Below, piece by piece: positions 1 to 5,570 of a DNA stretch of 5,570 nt. Within the stretch, counting starts at the first letter, position 1. Each line of letters starts with the position of its first letter. Position numbers and translations under genes: made by a program. The notes beneath the pieces are model-generated. The model was not told the origin of the DNA. It made no database searches and was given only the letters and a program-made list of their open reading frames with translations. Source of the stretch: Comamonas sp. (GTDB taxonomy: Bacteria > Pseudomonadota > Gammaproteobacteria > Burkholderiales > Burkholderiaceae_C); contig JAFAIY010000292.1 in assembly GCA_019236485.1 (NCBI GenBank), positions 1 through 5,570 on the forward strand. Direction: 5' to 3'.

Positions 1-313
1 CACGGCCACATCGGCACCGGCTGCCGCCGCCTGCTCGCCCAGGCGCGCGTTTTCCATGCGCATGCCGCGCTGGCCGAAGATGGGAATCGGCTGCTCCACG
101 CCCCATTCCTTTTCGCCGCGCTTGCTGCTGTAGTGCACGGCGGGATTGGGGAAGGCCGAGGCCGCGCGGCTGTCGGCCTTGGCAAGGCCGATCTGCATGC
201 GGTCCGCGGCCAGCGCCGGCTGGTTCTGCACCACGAGGCGCAGATATTCCTGCAGGCTCACCGGCTGCGCCGCATAGCGCGGCGGCCACGGCAAGAGAGT
301 GCCACTTATTCAT
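1..313 (-). CDS. czcC: Outer-membrane factor of heavy-metal efflux pump (CzcC/TolC family), N-terminal part, apparent frameshift
   Basis: This is the N-terminus of a TolC-family outer-membrane channel that would carry metal ions from the CzcB-CzcA assembly across the outer membrane. It runs off the left edge. The mature-protein frame (codon starts at multiples of 3, from about 273 down to 3) shows family traits: QPVSLQEYLRLVVQNQPAL, an early FPNPAVHYSS stretch, and GVEQPIPIFGQRGMRMENA. That frame has a TGA at 312-310 and no credible start; the only early candidates are TTG at 294 and GTG at 261. The ATG at 313, overlapping the czcA stop by 8 bp as expected for translational coupling, opens a different frame encoding MNKWHSLAVAAALCGAA, which looks like a Sec signal peptide. 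Joining the two requires loss of one base or gain of two. Removing one G of the pair at 270-271 would give ...AAALCAQPVSLQEY. Family assignment is strong. Whether the gene is broken, or the base is a sequencing error, cannot be decided from one read. Confidence 0.8.
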   Translation of the reverse strand, partial: MNKWHSLAVAAALCGAAGEPAGISAPRGAEPAGAGRGPHADRPCQGRQPRGLGLPQSRRALQQQARRKGMGRGAADSHLRPARHAHGKRAPGRAGGGSRCRCGR

Positions 314-3300
314 CCTGAGCGCTTTCATCGCGTTCTTCCTGCGTCAACATGTTCTTGGGGCCCAGCCAGGCATACAGCACGGGCAGCAGCACCAGCGCCA
401 CCAGCGGCAGCACCACCATGCCGCCCACGATCACCGAGGCAAACGGGCGCTGGGTCTCGCTGCCCACGCCCGTGGACAGGGCCATGGGCAACAGTCCCAG
501 CAGCGCCAGCAGCGCCACCAGAACGATGGAGCGCATGCGCTCCGCCGCGCCTTCGATCAGCGCCTGCATCAAGGGCATGCCCTGACGGCGCAGCTCCTCG
601 ACCGCCGAGATCACCAGCAGGCCCGCCAGGGCCACCTGGCCCAGCAGGGCGATGAAGCCTATGGCCGCGCTGATGGACAGCTCGATACGCGCCAGATGCA
701 GGGCCGCGATGCCGCCCACCATGGCAAACGGCGCGCACAGCAGGATGATGCCGGCGCTGCGCGCCTGGCCCAGCGCGCCGAACAGCAGCGCGTAGACGAT
801 GACCAGAGACAGCGGCACCACCACCTTCAGGCGCGCGGCGGCGCGCTGCTGGTTTTCCCACTCGCCGCCCCAGACCGCCTGATAGCCTTCGGGCAGCTTC
901 ACGTTCTGCTTGAAGGTGGCCAGCGTGTCCTTCACGACCGAGCCTATGTCGCGCCCTTCGACGTTGAACTTCAGCGCCATATAGCGCGCATTGCCTTCGC
1001 GGAAGATGGAGGAGTTGCCGATCTTCATGCTCACCGTGCCCACCGAGTGCAGGGGCACGGAGCCGTCATCGGGCAGCGGTATGGCGATGTTGCGGATGCG
1101 CTCCTCGTCCATGCGGTCCACATAGGGCAGGCGCACGCGCACCGGCACCGGGTATTCGCCTTCCCACAGAGTGGTGGCGACATTGCCGGCCAGCGCCACT
1201 TCCAGCGTCTTCTGCGCGGTCTCCATGGCTATGCCCTGGCGTGCCAGGGCCTGGCGGTCGAACTCCACATGCACCTGCGGCGCGGGGGCATCGCGGTACA
1301 GGCCCAGATCGACCACGCCGTCTATGTCCTTCACCAGACCCAGGGTCTGCTGCAGAATGCCGCGCAAGGTGGGGATGTCGGGGCCGAACAGCTTGAGCAC
1401 CACCTGGCCGCGCGCGCCGGAGGTGGACTCTTCCACGCTGTCGCGAATCGGTTGCGCGAAGTTGAAGGCCACGCCCGGAATCTCGCCCAGCGTGCTGCGC
1501 ATTTCCTCGATCAGCCCGGGCTTGCTCAGGCCTTTGCGCCATTCGCCATGGGGCTTGAGGCGCACCAGCACCTTGGCCAGATTCAGCGTCTCGTTGTCGG
1601 TGCCCGATTCGGGCCGGCCCTGCTCCGTGGTCACGGAAATCACCTCGGGGAAGACCTTGAGGCGCAGGCGCACGTCGCGCAGCACGTCCTGGCCTTTTTC
1701 CAGCGAGATCGAGGCCGGCATCTGCACCAGCACATAGGCGTCGCCCTCGTCGAGCTCGGGCAGGAATTCCGTGCCCAGCCACTTGGCGGACACCCCGGCC
1801 ACGGCCAGCACGGCCACGAACGCGATGAGCACCGTGGAGCGGCGGCCGGCCGCGTTCAGCACGCCGCTAAGCCAGTGCTGATAGCCATGGTGGGCGCGGT
1901 CGAAGATCTTGGGCTCCTCCACCATCACATGCTTGGGCTTGAGCAGCAGAGCGCACAGCGCGGGCACCAGGCCCATGGCAAAGACCAGAGCGCCCAGCAG
2001 CGCAAAGCTGTAGGTCATGGCCAGGGGGCGGAAGATGCGGCCCTCTATGCTCTGCAGCGAGAACACGGGGATCAGCGCCGCGATCACGATGGCCATGGCA
2101 AACAGCGTGGGCTTGGCCACGGCAACGGCCGAGTCCACGATGATGTGGCGCATGTCGTTGGCGGTCTTGGGCCGGCGCTGGCGCGCGTTGCGGATGATGT
2201 TCTCGGCCAGCACCACGGCCCCGTCCACCATGATGCCGAAGTCTATGGCGCCCATGGAGATCAGGTTGGCCGGCATGCCCAGCCAGTGCAGGCCTATGAA
2301 GGCCACCAGCAGCGACAGCGGAATCACCGTGGCCACGATCAGCGAGCCGCGCAGGCTGCGCAGGAACAGCCACAGCACGGCCACGATCAGCGTGGCGCCG
2401 AACAGCAGATTGTGCTGCACGGTCTTGAGCGTATGGCCCACGAGATCGGAGCGGTCGTAGTTGGTGACCATCTGCATGCCCTCGGGCAGGCCGCCGCCGT
2501 TGAGCGTCTCGACCCGGGCGTGGATATCGTCCAGCACCACGGAGGGATTGGCGCCGCGCTTGAGCAGCACGATGCCCTGCACCACGTCGTTCTGGTCGTC
2601 CATGCCCACCGAGCCCTGGCGCGGCGTGTGCGACTGCGCCACGCGCGCCACATCGCCGATCGTCACCGGGGCCTTGCCGCGCATGGCGACCACCACCTCC
2701 TGGATCTCCTGCGGCGTGCGCAACAGGCCGATGCCGCGGATGATGAAGGACTGCTCGCCGCGGCGCATCAGGCCGCCGCCCACGTTGCGGTTGGACTTGG
2801 ACAGGGCCTCGCTCACATCGTCGAGAGACAGGCCCAGGGCGTAGAGCTTTTCGGGGTCGACCTCGACATGGAATTCCTTGACGAAGCCGCCTATGCTGAC
2901 CACATCGGCCACGCCCTGCACCTGCTTGAGCACGCGCACCACATGCCATTCCTGCTGGGTGCGCAGCTGCGCCAGCGTGTGGCGCTCGCTTTGCAGCCGG
3001 TAGTAGAAGATCTTGCCCAGCGGCGTGTAGTCGGGCGCCATCTCGGGCGTCACGCCGTCAGGCAGATTGGCCTGGGGCAGACGCTGCGACACCTCGGCCC
3101 GCGCGTTGAAGCTGTTGGCGTCGTCGTTGAAGACCAGGTTGATCATGGAGAGGCCGAAATAGCTCTCCGAGCGCAGCGAGATCAGCCCCGGCGTGCCGTT
3201 GAGCTCGCGCTCCAGCGGCTGGGTGATCTGGCGCTCCACCTCCTCGGGCGCGAGACCCGGCGCCTGGGTGATCACGCCCACCTGCACATTGGTCACATCG

Positions 3301-3419
3301 GGATAGGCCTCGATGGCGGTCTGCAGATAGGAGTACACGCCGTACAGGGCGATGGCCAGCGTGGCGCAGACGGCCAGCAGGCGCCGGTGCACGACGAATG
3401 CAATGAATGAACGCAGCAT
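306..3419 (-). CDS. czcA: Heavy-metal efflux RND permease, CzcA type
   Basis: This is the inner-membrane engine of the tripartite pump, exchanging protons for divalent metal cations. Its 1037 residues match the usual size of heavy-metal RND pumps (about 1030-1070). Topology is typical: TM1 at about 14-32, a large periplasmic loop at 33-335, TM2-TM6 at about 336-492, TM7 at about 528-546, a second large loop at 547-863, and TM8-TM12 at about 865-1018. TM4 carries DFGIMVDGAVVLAEN (393-407). D393, D399 and E406 correspond to the conserved Asp-Asp-Glu set of CzcA proteins, whereas Cu/Ag pumps (CusA) have a different, less acidic motif. The periplasmic QPIRDSVEES (656-665) has acidic residues where CusA has a copper-binding methionine. 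A conserved GVGSETQRP lies at 984-992. The ATG is chosen because AGGAG sits 8 nt upstream. It follows czcB by 20 bp and its last 8 bp overlap the czcC ATG. Co/Zn/Cd/Ni export is inferred; the exact metal cannot be read from sequence. Confidence 0.96.
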   Translation of the reverse strand: MLRSFIAFVVHRRLLAVCATLAIALYGVYSYLQTAIEAYPDVTNVQVGVITQAPGLAPEEVERQITQPLERELNGTPGLISLRSESYFGLSMINLVFNDDANSFNARAEVSQRLPQANLPDGVTPEMAPDYTPLGKIFYYRLQSERHTLAQLRTQQEWHVVRVLKQVQGVADVVSIGGFVKEFHVEVDPEKLYALGLSLDDVSEALSKSNRNVGGGLMRRGEQSFIIRGIGLLRTPQEIQEVVVAMRGKAPVTIGDVARVAQSHTPRQGSVGMDDQNDVVQGIVLLKRGANPSVVLDDIHARVETLNGGGLPEGMQMVTNYDRSDLVGHTLKTVQHNLLFGATLIVAVLWLFLRSLRGSLIVATVIPLSLLVAFIGLHWLGMPANLISMGAIDFGIMVDGAVVLAENIIRNARQRRPKTANDMRHIIVDSAVAVAKPTLFAMAIVIAALIPVFSLQSIEGRIFRPLAMTYSFALLGALVFAMGLVPALCALLLKPKHVMVEEPKIFDRAHHGYQHWLSGVLNAAGRRSTVLIAFVAVLAVAGVSAKWLGTEFLPELDEGDAYVLVQMPASISLEKGQDVLRDVRLRLKVFPEVISVTTEQGRPESGTDNETLNLAKVLVRLKPHGEWRKGLSKPGLIEEMRSTLGEIPGVAFNFAQPIRDSVEESTSGARGQVVLKLFGPDIPTLRGILQQTLGLVKDIDGVVDLGLYRDAPAPQVHVEFDRQALARQGIAMETAQKTLEVALAGNVATTLWEGEYPVPVRVRLPYVDRMDEERIRNIAIPLPDDGSVPLHSVGTVSMKIGNSSIFREGNARYMALKFNVEGRDIGSVVKDTLATFKQNVKLPEGYQAVWGGEWENQQRAAARLKVVVPLSLVIVYALLFGALGQARSAGIILLCAPFAMVGGIAALHLARIELSISAAIGFIALLGQVALAGLLVISAVEELRRQGMPLMQALIEGAAERMRSIVLVALLALLGLLPMALSTGVGSETQRPFASVIVGGMVVLPLVALVLLPVLYAWLGPKNMLTQEERDESAQDE

Positions 3420-3427
3420 GCTTGAGA

Positions 3428-3432
3428 CTCCT
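3428..3432 (-). promoter_or_regulatory. Shine-Dalgarno sequence of czcA
   Basis: AGGAG on the minus strand lies 8 nt before the czcA ATG, inside the 20-bp gap after the czcB TAG. It fixes the czcA start and suggests independent re-initiation within the polycistronic message. Confidence 0.85.
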
Positions 3433-3439
3433 GCCGCGA

Positions 3440-4585
3440 CTACAGCAACTGGCTGGCCGCGCCGTCGAGCAGCAGGCCACCACGCACCACGATCTTCTCA
3501 CCCACCTTGAGGCCGGCAATCACCGGCACCATGCCGCGCGTGGGCCGGCCCAGGGTCACGGTGCGCGCCTCGAACCGGTTGTTCTCATGCTGCACATAGA
3601 CCACGCTGTGGCTTTCGTCCTTGATCAGCACCGCCGAGACGGGGATCAGCATCTCCTGCAGATTGGACAGCTGCACCCCCACCTTGGCCTGCATGCCGGG
3701 ACGCAGGGCCGGGTTCTGCTCGCTGAGCTCCACCACCACGGCCGCGCGGCGCGACTCCTTGTCCAGCGTGGCGCCCAGATGGCGCACCTTGCCCTGGAGC
3801 GGCTTGGCCAGCTGCGGCAGATTGACCTGCACCGCGCTGCCCAGGCGGATGCCGGGCAGGTCGGACTCGAACACCTCGGCCACCACATTCATGGCCTGCG
3901 GATCGCCGATCATGAAGAGCGCGGAGCCAGGATCGGCGGCGTCGCCCACCACGGCCTTGCGCGCGGCCACGATGCCCGCGCGCGGCGCGCGCAGCTCGAT
4001 GCGGTCGCCGCCGCCCGAACCCAGTAGCGCGGCCGTGCCCTGGGCACGGGTCAGCTCCTGCGAGGTCTCGCGCAGCTTGGCCTGGGCCGCGCGCAGATCG
4101 ACCTCCACGCCCACGCCCTTGTCCACCATGTTCTGCTGGCGCTGGGCCTCCACCACGGCCACGTCATGGGCGGTCTTGGCCGCCGCAACCTCGTAGCGGG
4201 TGCGCAAGGCATCGGGGCTGACTAGGGTCGCCAGCACATCACCGGCCTTGACCATATCGCCCACATGCGCGTTGACGGCCACCACGCGTGCCGCCACGGG
4301 CACGGAGACCGAGGCCACGCGGTCTTCCACAAACGCCACATGCGCGGGAGCCCAGGCCATCTGCAGGCCCTGGGGATCAGCCACTGGCGCGATCTCGAGC
4401 ATCTTCACGGATTCAGGCTTGACCTGGAGAAAGCCCTTGGGCAACTGGGCGGCCGGCTTCTGCGGCTCTTCCGTGGCCTTGGAGGCATTGCAGCCGGCCA
4501 TCAATCCAGCCACCGCAATGGCAGCAGCACCCATAGACATTCTTGCCAGCGTCCAGCTCGGCAACCCCGCAAGGCTCTTGTTCAT
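3440..4585 (-). CDS. czcB: Periplasmic adaptor (membrane fusion) lipoprotein of metal efflux RND pump, CzcB family
   Basis: This 381-residue adaptor would bridge CzcA and the outer-membrane factor. The N-terminus is a lipoprotein signal: a charged start, a hydrophobic run at about 18-29, and LMAGC with Cys32 as the probable lipidated residue (Met at -3 is acceptable but not ideal). Next come a beta-barrel entry (about 70-95), the first half of a lipoyl/biotinyl-like domain (VAARVVAVNAHVGDMVKAGD, 97-116), an alpha-helical hairpin (about 125-190, rich in Ala/Gln/Glu), the second lipoyl half (IELRAPRAGIVAARKAVVGD, 196-215), a beta-barrel domain (about 230-305, with LRPGMQAKVGV) and a C-terminal membrane-proximal domain (IPVSAVL to the end, with VVRGGLLLDGA). 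No His-rich or Met-rich metal-binding segment is present, unlike some CzcB or CusB relatives. The ATG has AAAGGG 6 nt upstream. It is first in the operon, so it would be read from a promoter in 4586-4900. Confidence 0.94.
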   Translation of the reverse strand: MNKSLAGLPSWTLARMSMGAAAIAVAGLMAGCNASKATEEPQKPAAQLPKGFLQVKPESVKMLEIAPVADPQGLQMAWAPAHVAFVEDRVASVSVPVAARVVAVNAHVGDMVKAGDVLATLVSPDALRTRYEVAAAKTAHDVAVVEAQRQQNMVDKGVGVEVDLRAAQAKLRETSQELTRAQGTAALLGSGGGDRIELRAPRAGIVAARKAVVGDAADPGSALFMIGDPQAMNVVAEVFESDLPGIRLGSAVQVNLPQLAKPLQGKVRHLGATLDKESRRAAVVVELSEQNPALRPGMQAKVGVQLSNLQEMLIPVSAVLIKDESHSVVYVQHENNRFEARTVTLGRPTRGMVPVIAGLKVGEKIVVRGGLLLDGAASQLL

Positions 4586-4591
4586 CGTTCA

Positions 4592-4597
4592 CCCTTT
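4592..4597 (-). promoter_or_regulatory. Shine-Dalgarno sequence of czcB
   Basis: AAAGGG on the minus strand lies 6 nt before the czcB ATG. It supports Met1, rather than Met16 or Met18, as the start, which keeps the full lipoprotein signal with its basic n-region. Confidence 0.75.
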
Positions 4598-4689
4598 ATT
4601 CCATGACCGGGAAGTGAAGGGCGGCCCCCCATTTCCGGTGATGGCAGCCATGCTAGGAAGGGCTCACGCGCGCGTGGGTGACGCCTGCA

Positions 4690-4703
4690 TTACGGTTTGG
4701 TAA
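4690..4703. promoter_or_regulatory. Dyad TTAC-N6-GTAA, possible metal-regulator site
   Basis: TTACGGTTTGGTAA is a 4-bp-arm inverted repeat about 105 bp upstream of the czcB ATG. OmpR-family metal-response regulators (CopR/CusR/CzcR type) often bind short TTAC/GTAA-like dyads near efflux operons. The arms are short, so a chance match is quite possible. Confidence 0.25.
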
Positions 4704-4852
4704 GGGCCGCCGTCCTGCGCGGGCCCGGCCGGGACGCCCCGCCAGCAGCGCCGGACATCCGGAGCCCGGCCTTTCGCTCGCCCCCCAGGACCCGATTGCC
4801 GTTTTTTTCAGCAAAACGCGGCTTGCAGACCCGAATCGCCCAAAAAACAGGC

Positions 4853-4867
4853 AATTACCATGTAATT
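4853..4867. promoter_or_regulatory. 15-bp perfect palindrome, candidate operator of the czc operon
   Basis: AATTAC-CAT-GTAATT has perfect 6-bp arms around a 3-nt centre. It sits about 270 bp before czcB, where GC-rich leader gives way to AT-rich DNA, a reasonable place for a promoter. The inner TTAC/GTAA half-sites recur at 4690-4703 with a different spacing. No regulator gene is visible, so the binding protein is unknown. Confidence 0.4.
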
Positions 4868-5106
4868 TTTCATACATGAGTACTGAAAGTAGCTAGATTT
4901 TCTGGCTTGACGGCTGGCCTCTCGCAAAGCCCGGCTCAGGCAATTTACCTCGAAAAACTGCGATCAATCCATTGCTGAACATTGGATAACTACTATCAAA
5001 AACAGAGCACTCGACTTTTCCATGCAGTGGATAGCTTGGGCCGGGTTTCATGCTCCCCGGGCAAAAAAGCAGTTCGGACGCGAACGCGCAGCCCACCTCG
5101 ACCAGC
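4868..5106. other. Intergenic spacer without a recognisable gene
   Basis: Short open frames on both strands have no Shine-Dalgarno sequence and no protein-like composition. The only notable motifs are weak. ATTGGATAA (4981-4989) and AGTGGATAG (5026-5034) are each two mismatches from a DnaA box in reverse orientation. GATCAATCCATTG (4962-4974) is one mismatch from the IHF consensus WATCAANNNNTTR. These may be the left fringe of the origin-like region. Confidence 0.4.
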
Positions 5107-5155
5107 GGTGGAAAAAAGACCGCTCCAGGCCATCGCTGCAGCGAAGCAAAAAATC

Positions 5156-5164
5156 TGTGGATAA
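5156..5164 (-). promoter_or_regulatory. Perfect DnaA box
   Basis: TGTGGATAA is the exact complement of the consensus TTATCCACA, the high-affinity DnaA site. It lies left of the AT-rich block. Confidence 0.8.
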
Positions 5165-5202
5165 CAATCATGTTTCCTCAGCTTCAAGAGCCATCGCCAG
5201 CC

Positions 5203-5218
5203 TGAACAAGCTTGTTCA
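5203..5218. repeat. 16-bp perfect palindrome in the origin-like region
   Basis: TGAACAAGCTTGTTCA has perfect 8-bp arms and no spacer. Its right half runs into the degenerate DnaA-box-like TTGTTCACA (5212-5220), so the palindrome resembles two facing weak boxes. Its first ten bases (TGAACAAGCT) recur at 5419-5428. Confidence 0.6.
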
Positions 5219-5244
5219 CAGCACTGGAAAACCCGTACCTTCCG

Positions 5245-5312
5245 CTTTATTTTTGCCAGATATTAAATCTAGAAAAAGTTTTTTATTCATAAAAATTTAA
5301 CAAACATATCAA
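5245..5312. other. AT-rich block, candidate DNA unwinding element
   Basis: Positions 5261-5310 contain only 7 G or C in 50 bases (86% A+T), in sharp contrast to the GC-rich operon. The block has runs of A and T and sits between the DnaA boxes at 5156 and 5330. I do not see clear E. coli-type 13-mers, so the unwinding role is inferred from composition and position. Confidence 0.5.
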
Positions 5313-5329
5313 CAAGCATGACTACATAC

Positions 5330-5338
5330 TTATCTACA
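5330..5338 (+). promoter_or_regulatory. Near-consensus DnaA box (one mismatch)
   Basis: TTATCTACA differs from TTATCCACA at one position. It lies 18 bp right of the AT-rich block and faces the perfect box at 5370-5378, as paired origin sites often do. Confidence 0.55.
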
Positions 5339-5369
5339 CCATGAGCACAGCATTCAATCACTCCATTCG

Positions 5370-5378
5370 TGTGGATAA
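5370..5378 (-). promoter_or_regulatory. Perfect DnaA box
   Basis: This is a second exact TGTGGATAA, in the same orientation as the one 214 bp to the left. Two exact copies of this 9-mer so close together are unlikely by chance. Confidence 0.8.
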
Positions 5379-5455
5379 GTTTCTGGAGAACATGGTCTCG
5401 AGAAATCCACAATTACAATGAACAAGCTCCATACAAGTGGTGGAAAAGTTCTCTG

Positions 5456-5470
5456 TACGGAGCCTCCGTA
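5456..5470. promoter_or_regulatory. 15-bp perfect palindrome, candidate operator
   Basis: TACGGAG-C-CTCCGTA has perfect 7-bp arms around a single centre base. It lies just right of the last DnaA-box-like motif and upstream of whatever gene begins beyond the right edge. It has no T-tract, so a terminator is unlikely; an operator is more plausible. Confidence 0.4.
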
Positions 5471-5484
5471 ACACCTCTGCAGAA

Positions 5485-5508
5485 CATACAAATCCCGCTG
5501 TTTGTATG
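5485..5508. promoter_or_regulatory. Inverted repeat CATACAAA-N8-TTTGTATG
   Basis: Perfect 8-bp arms are separated by 8 nt, so the arm centres lie 16 bp apart, close to one and a half helical turns. This could be a dimer-binding operator or a small hairpin. It overlaps a smaller dyad, TATGC-N6-GCATA (5505-5520). No T-tract follows. Confidence 0.4.
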
Positions 5509-5513
5509 CCGTA

Positions 5514-5541
5514 TTGCATAAGAAAAAGCATCTTATTTAAT
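5514..5541 (+). promoter_or_regulatory. Weak sigma-70-like promoter pointing out of the right edge
   Basis: TTGCAT (3 of 6 to TTGACA) is followed after 16 bp by TTTAAT (5 of 6 to TATAAT) in very AT-rich DNA. It would drive a gene beyond the window, perhaps dnaA if the origin call is right. In DNA this AT-rich, such matches arise easily. Confidence 0.25.
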
Positions 5542-5570
5542 ACGTATCACTGTACGAATACATATAAAAC

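Larger units (their letters stand above)
4586..4852 (-). other. Non-coding leader upstream of the czc operon
   Basis: No ORF here looks genuine. The stretch is GC-rich and full of short perfect dyads: ATGGC-A-GCCAT (4641-4651), CACGCGCGCGTG (4665-4676), TTAC-N6-GTAA (4690-4703) and CCGGA-CA-TCCGG (4751-4762). If czc transcription starts near 4850, this would be a structured 5' untranslated region of about 250 nt. I see no convincing -35/-10 pair and recognise no riboswitch. There is no intrinsic terminator with a U-tract on either strand. Confidence 0.5.
5107..5447. other. Origin-of-replication-like region (DnaA-box cluster with AT-rich block)
   Basis: About 340 bp without a gene hold two perfect 9-mer DnaA boxes (5156-5164 and 5370-5378) and one box with a single mismatch (TTATCTACA, 5330-5338). 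Weaker sites are TTGTTCACA (5212-5220), TTATTCATA (5283-5291), AAATCCACA (5403-5411) and two copies of GGTGGAAAA (5107-5115 and 5439-5447; its complement TTTTCCACC is near TTWTNCACA). Between the perfect boxes lies an unwinding-element-like block with very low GC. Boxes flanking an AT-rich element in an unusually long gene-free gap is the standard look of bacterial oriC, which in betaproteobacteria usually lies beside dnaA. No dnaA, rpmH, parA or rep gene is visible, so a plasmid origin or a DnaA-titrating or regulated region remains possible. Confidence 0.65.

Noticed and set aside
1171..1737. Plus-strand open frame of 188 codons inside czcA
   Set aside because: It is Ser/Arg/Thr-rich antisense translation without domain features; czcA fully explains the region.
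696..3410. Very long open frame (904 codons) on the plus strand opposite czcA
   Set aside because: It is His/Gln/Ala/Gly-rich and low in complexity, as expected for the antisense of a GC-rich gene. It has no recognisable domain, while the opposite strand encodes a full-length CzcA.
3407..4027. Plus-strand open frame of 206 codons opposite czcB
   Set aside because: Its composition is that of an antisense shadow, and it has no domain and no ribosome-binding site. The minus strand encodes a clear adaptor protein.
5041..5068. CCGGG/CCCGG hairpin followed by A-run, terminator-like
   Set aside because: The stem is only 5 bp. On the plus strand it is followed by A rather than T, and on the minus strand the T-run comes before the stem, so it is not an intrinsic terminator in either direction.
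4893..5171. Minus-strand open frame of 92 codons in the intergenic region
   Set aside because: It has no ribosome-binding site, its start lies beside a DnaA box, and the translation shows no recognisable family.
5022..5300. Plus-strand open frame of 92 codons in the intergenic region
   Set aside because: It runs through a perfect DnaA box, the 16-bp palindrome and the AT-rich block. It has no Shine-Dalgarno sequence and no protein-like pattern.
5341..5421. Short plus-strand ORF of 26 codons starting MSTAFNHS
   Set aside because: No Shine-Dalgarno sequence precedes it, and it contains the perfect DnaA box at 5370-5378. It is considered chance.

Overview
The window looks like chromosomal DNA from a high-GC proteobacterium. 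The dense GC-rich coding, the codon use and the CzcA-type pump point to a betaproteobacterium of the Burkholderiales, perhaps Comamonadaceae. That placement is an inference from style, not from a marker gene.

Left part (1-4585, all minus strand): a heavy-metal RND efflux operon read right to left as czcB (periplasmic adaptor lipoprotein, 3440-4585), czcA (inner-membrane proton/metal antiporter, 306-3419) and the start of czcC (outer-membrane factor, running off the left edge). czcB and czcA are 20 bp apart with a good Shine-Dalgarno sequence between them. The czcC start overlaps the czcA stop by 8 bp. Together the three proteins would form a tripartite pump that moves divalent cations (Co/Zn/Cd/Ni class) from periplasm or cytoplasm to the outside. 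The charged motif in TM4 and the lack of a Cus-type methionine site argue against Cu/Ag. In czcC, the signal peptide and the mature protein lie in different reading frames. This is either a real frameshift or a sequence error.

Right part (4586-5570): nearly 1 kb with no convincing gene. Its first ~270 bp is the GC-rich, dyad-rich leader of the czc operon, ending at a 15-bp perfect palindrome that could be an operator. Farther right the base composition becomes AT-rich. There are two perfect DnaA boxes (5156-5164 and 5370-5378), several near-consensus boxes, a ~50-bp block that is 86% A+T and several perfect palindromes. This is the architecture of a bacterial replication origin, so dnaA may lie just beyond the right edge. 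That is a prediction; no part of dnaA is visible here.

No regulator, transposase, RNA gene, CRISPR array or novel defence-type system was found. The points most worth checking are the origin-like region beside the metal-efflux operon and the czcC frameshift.
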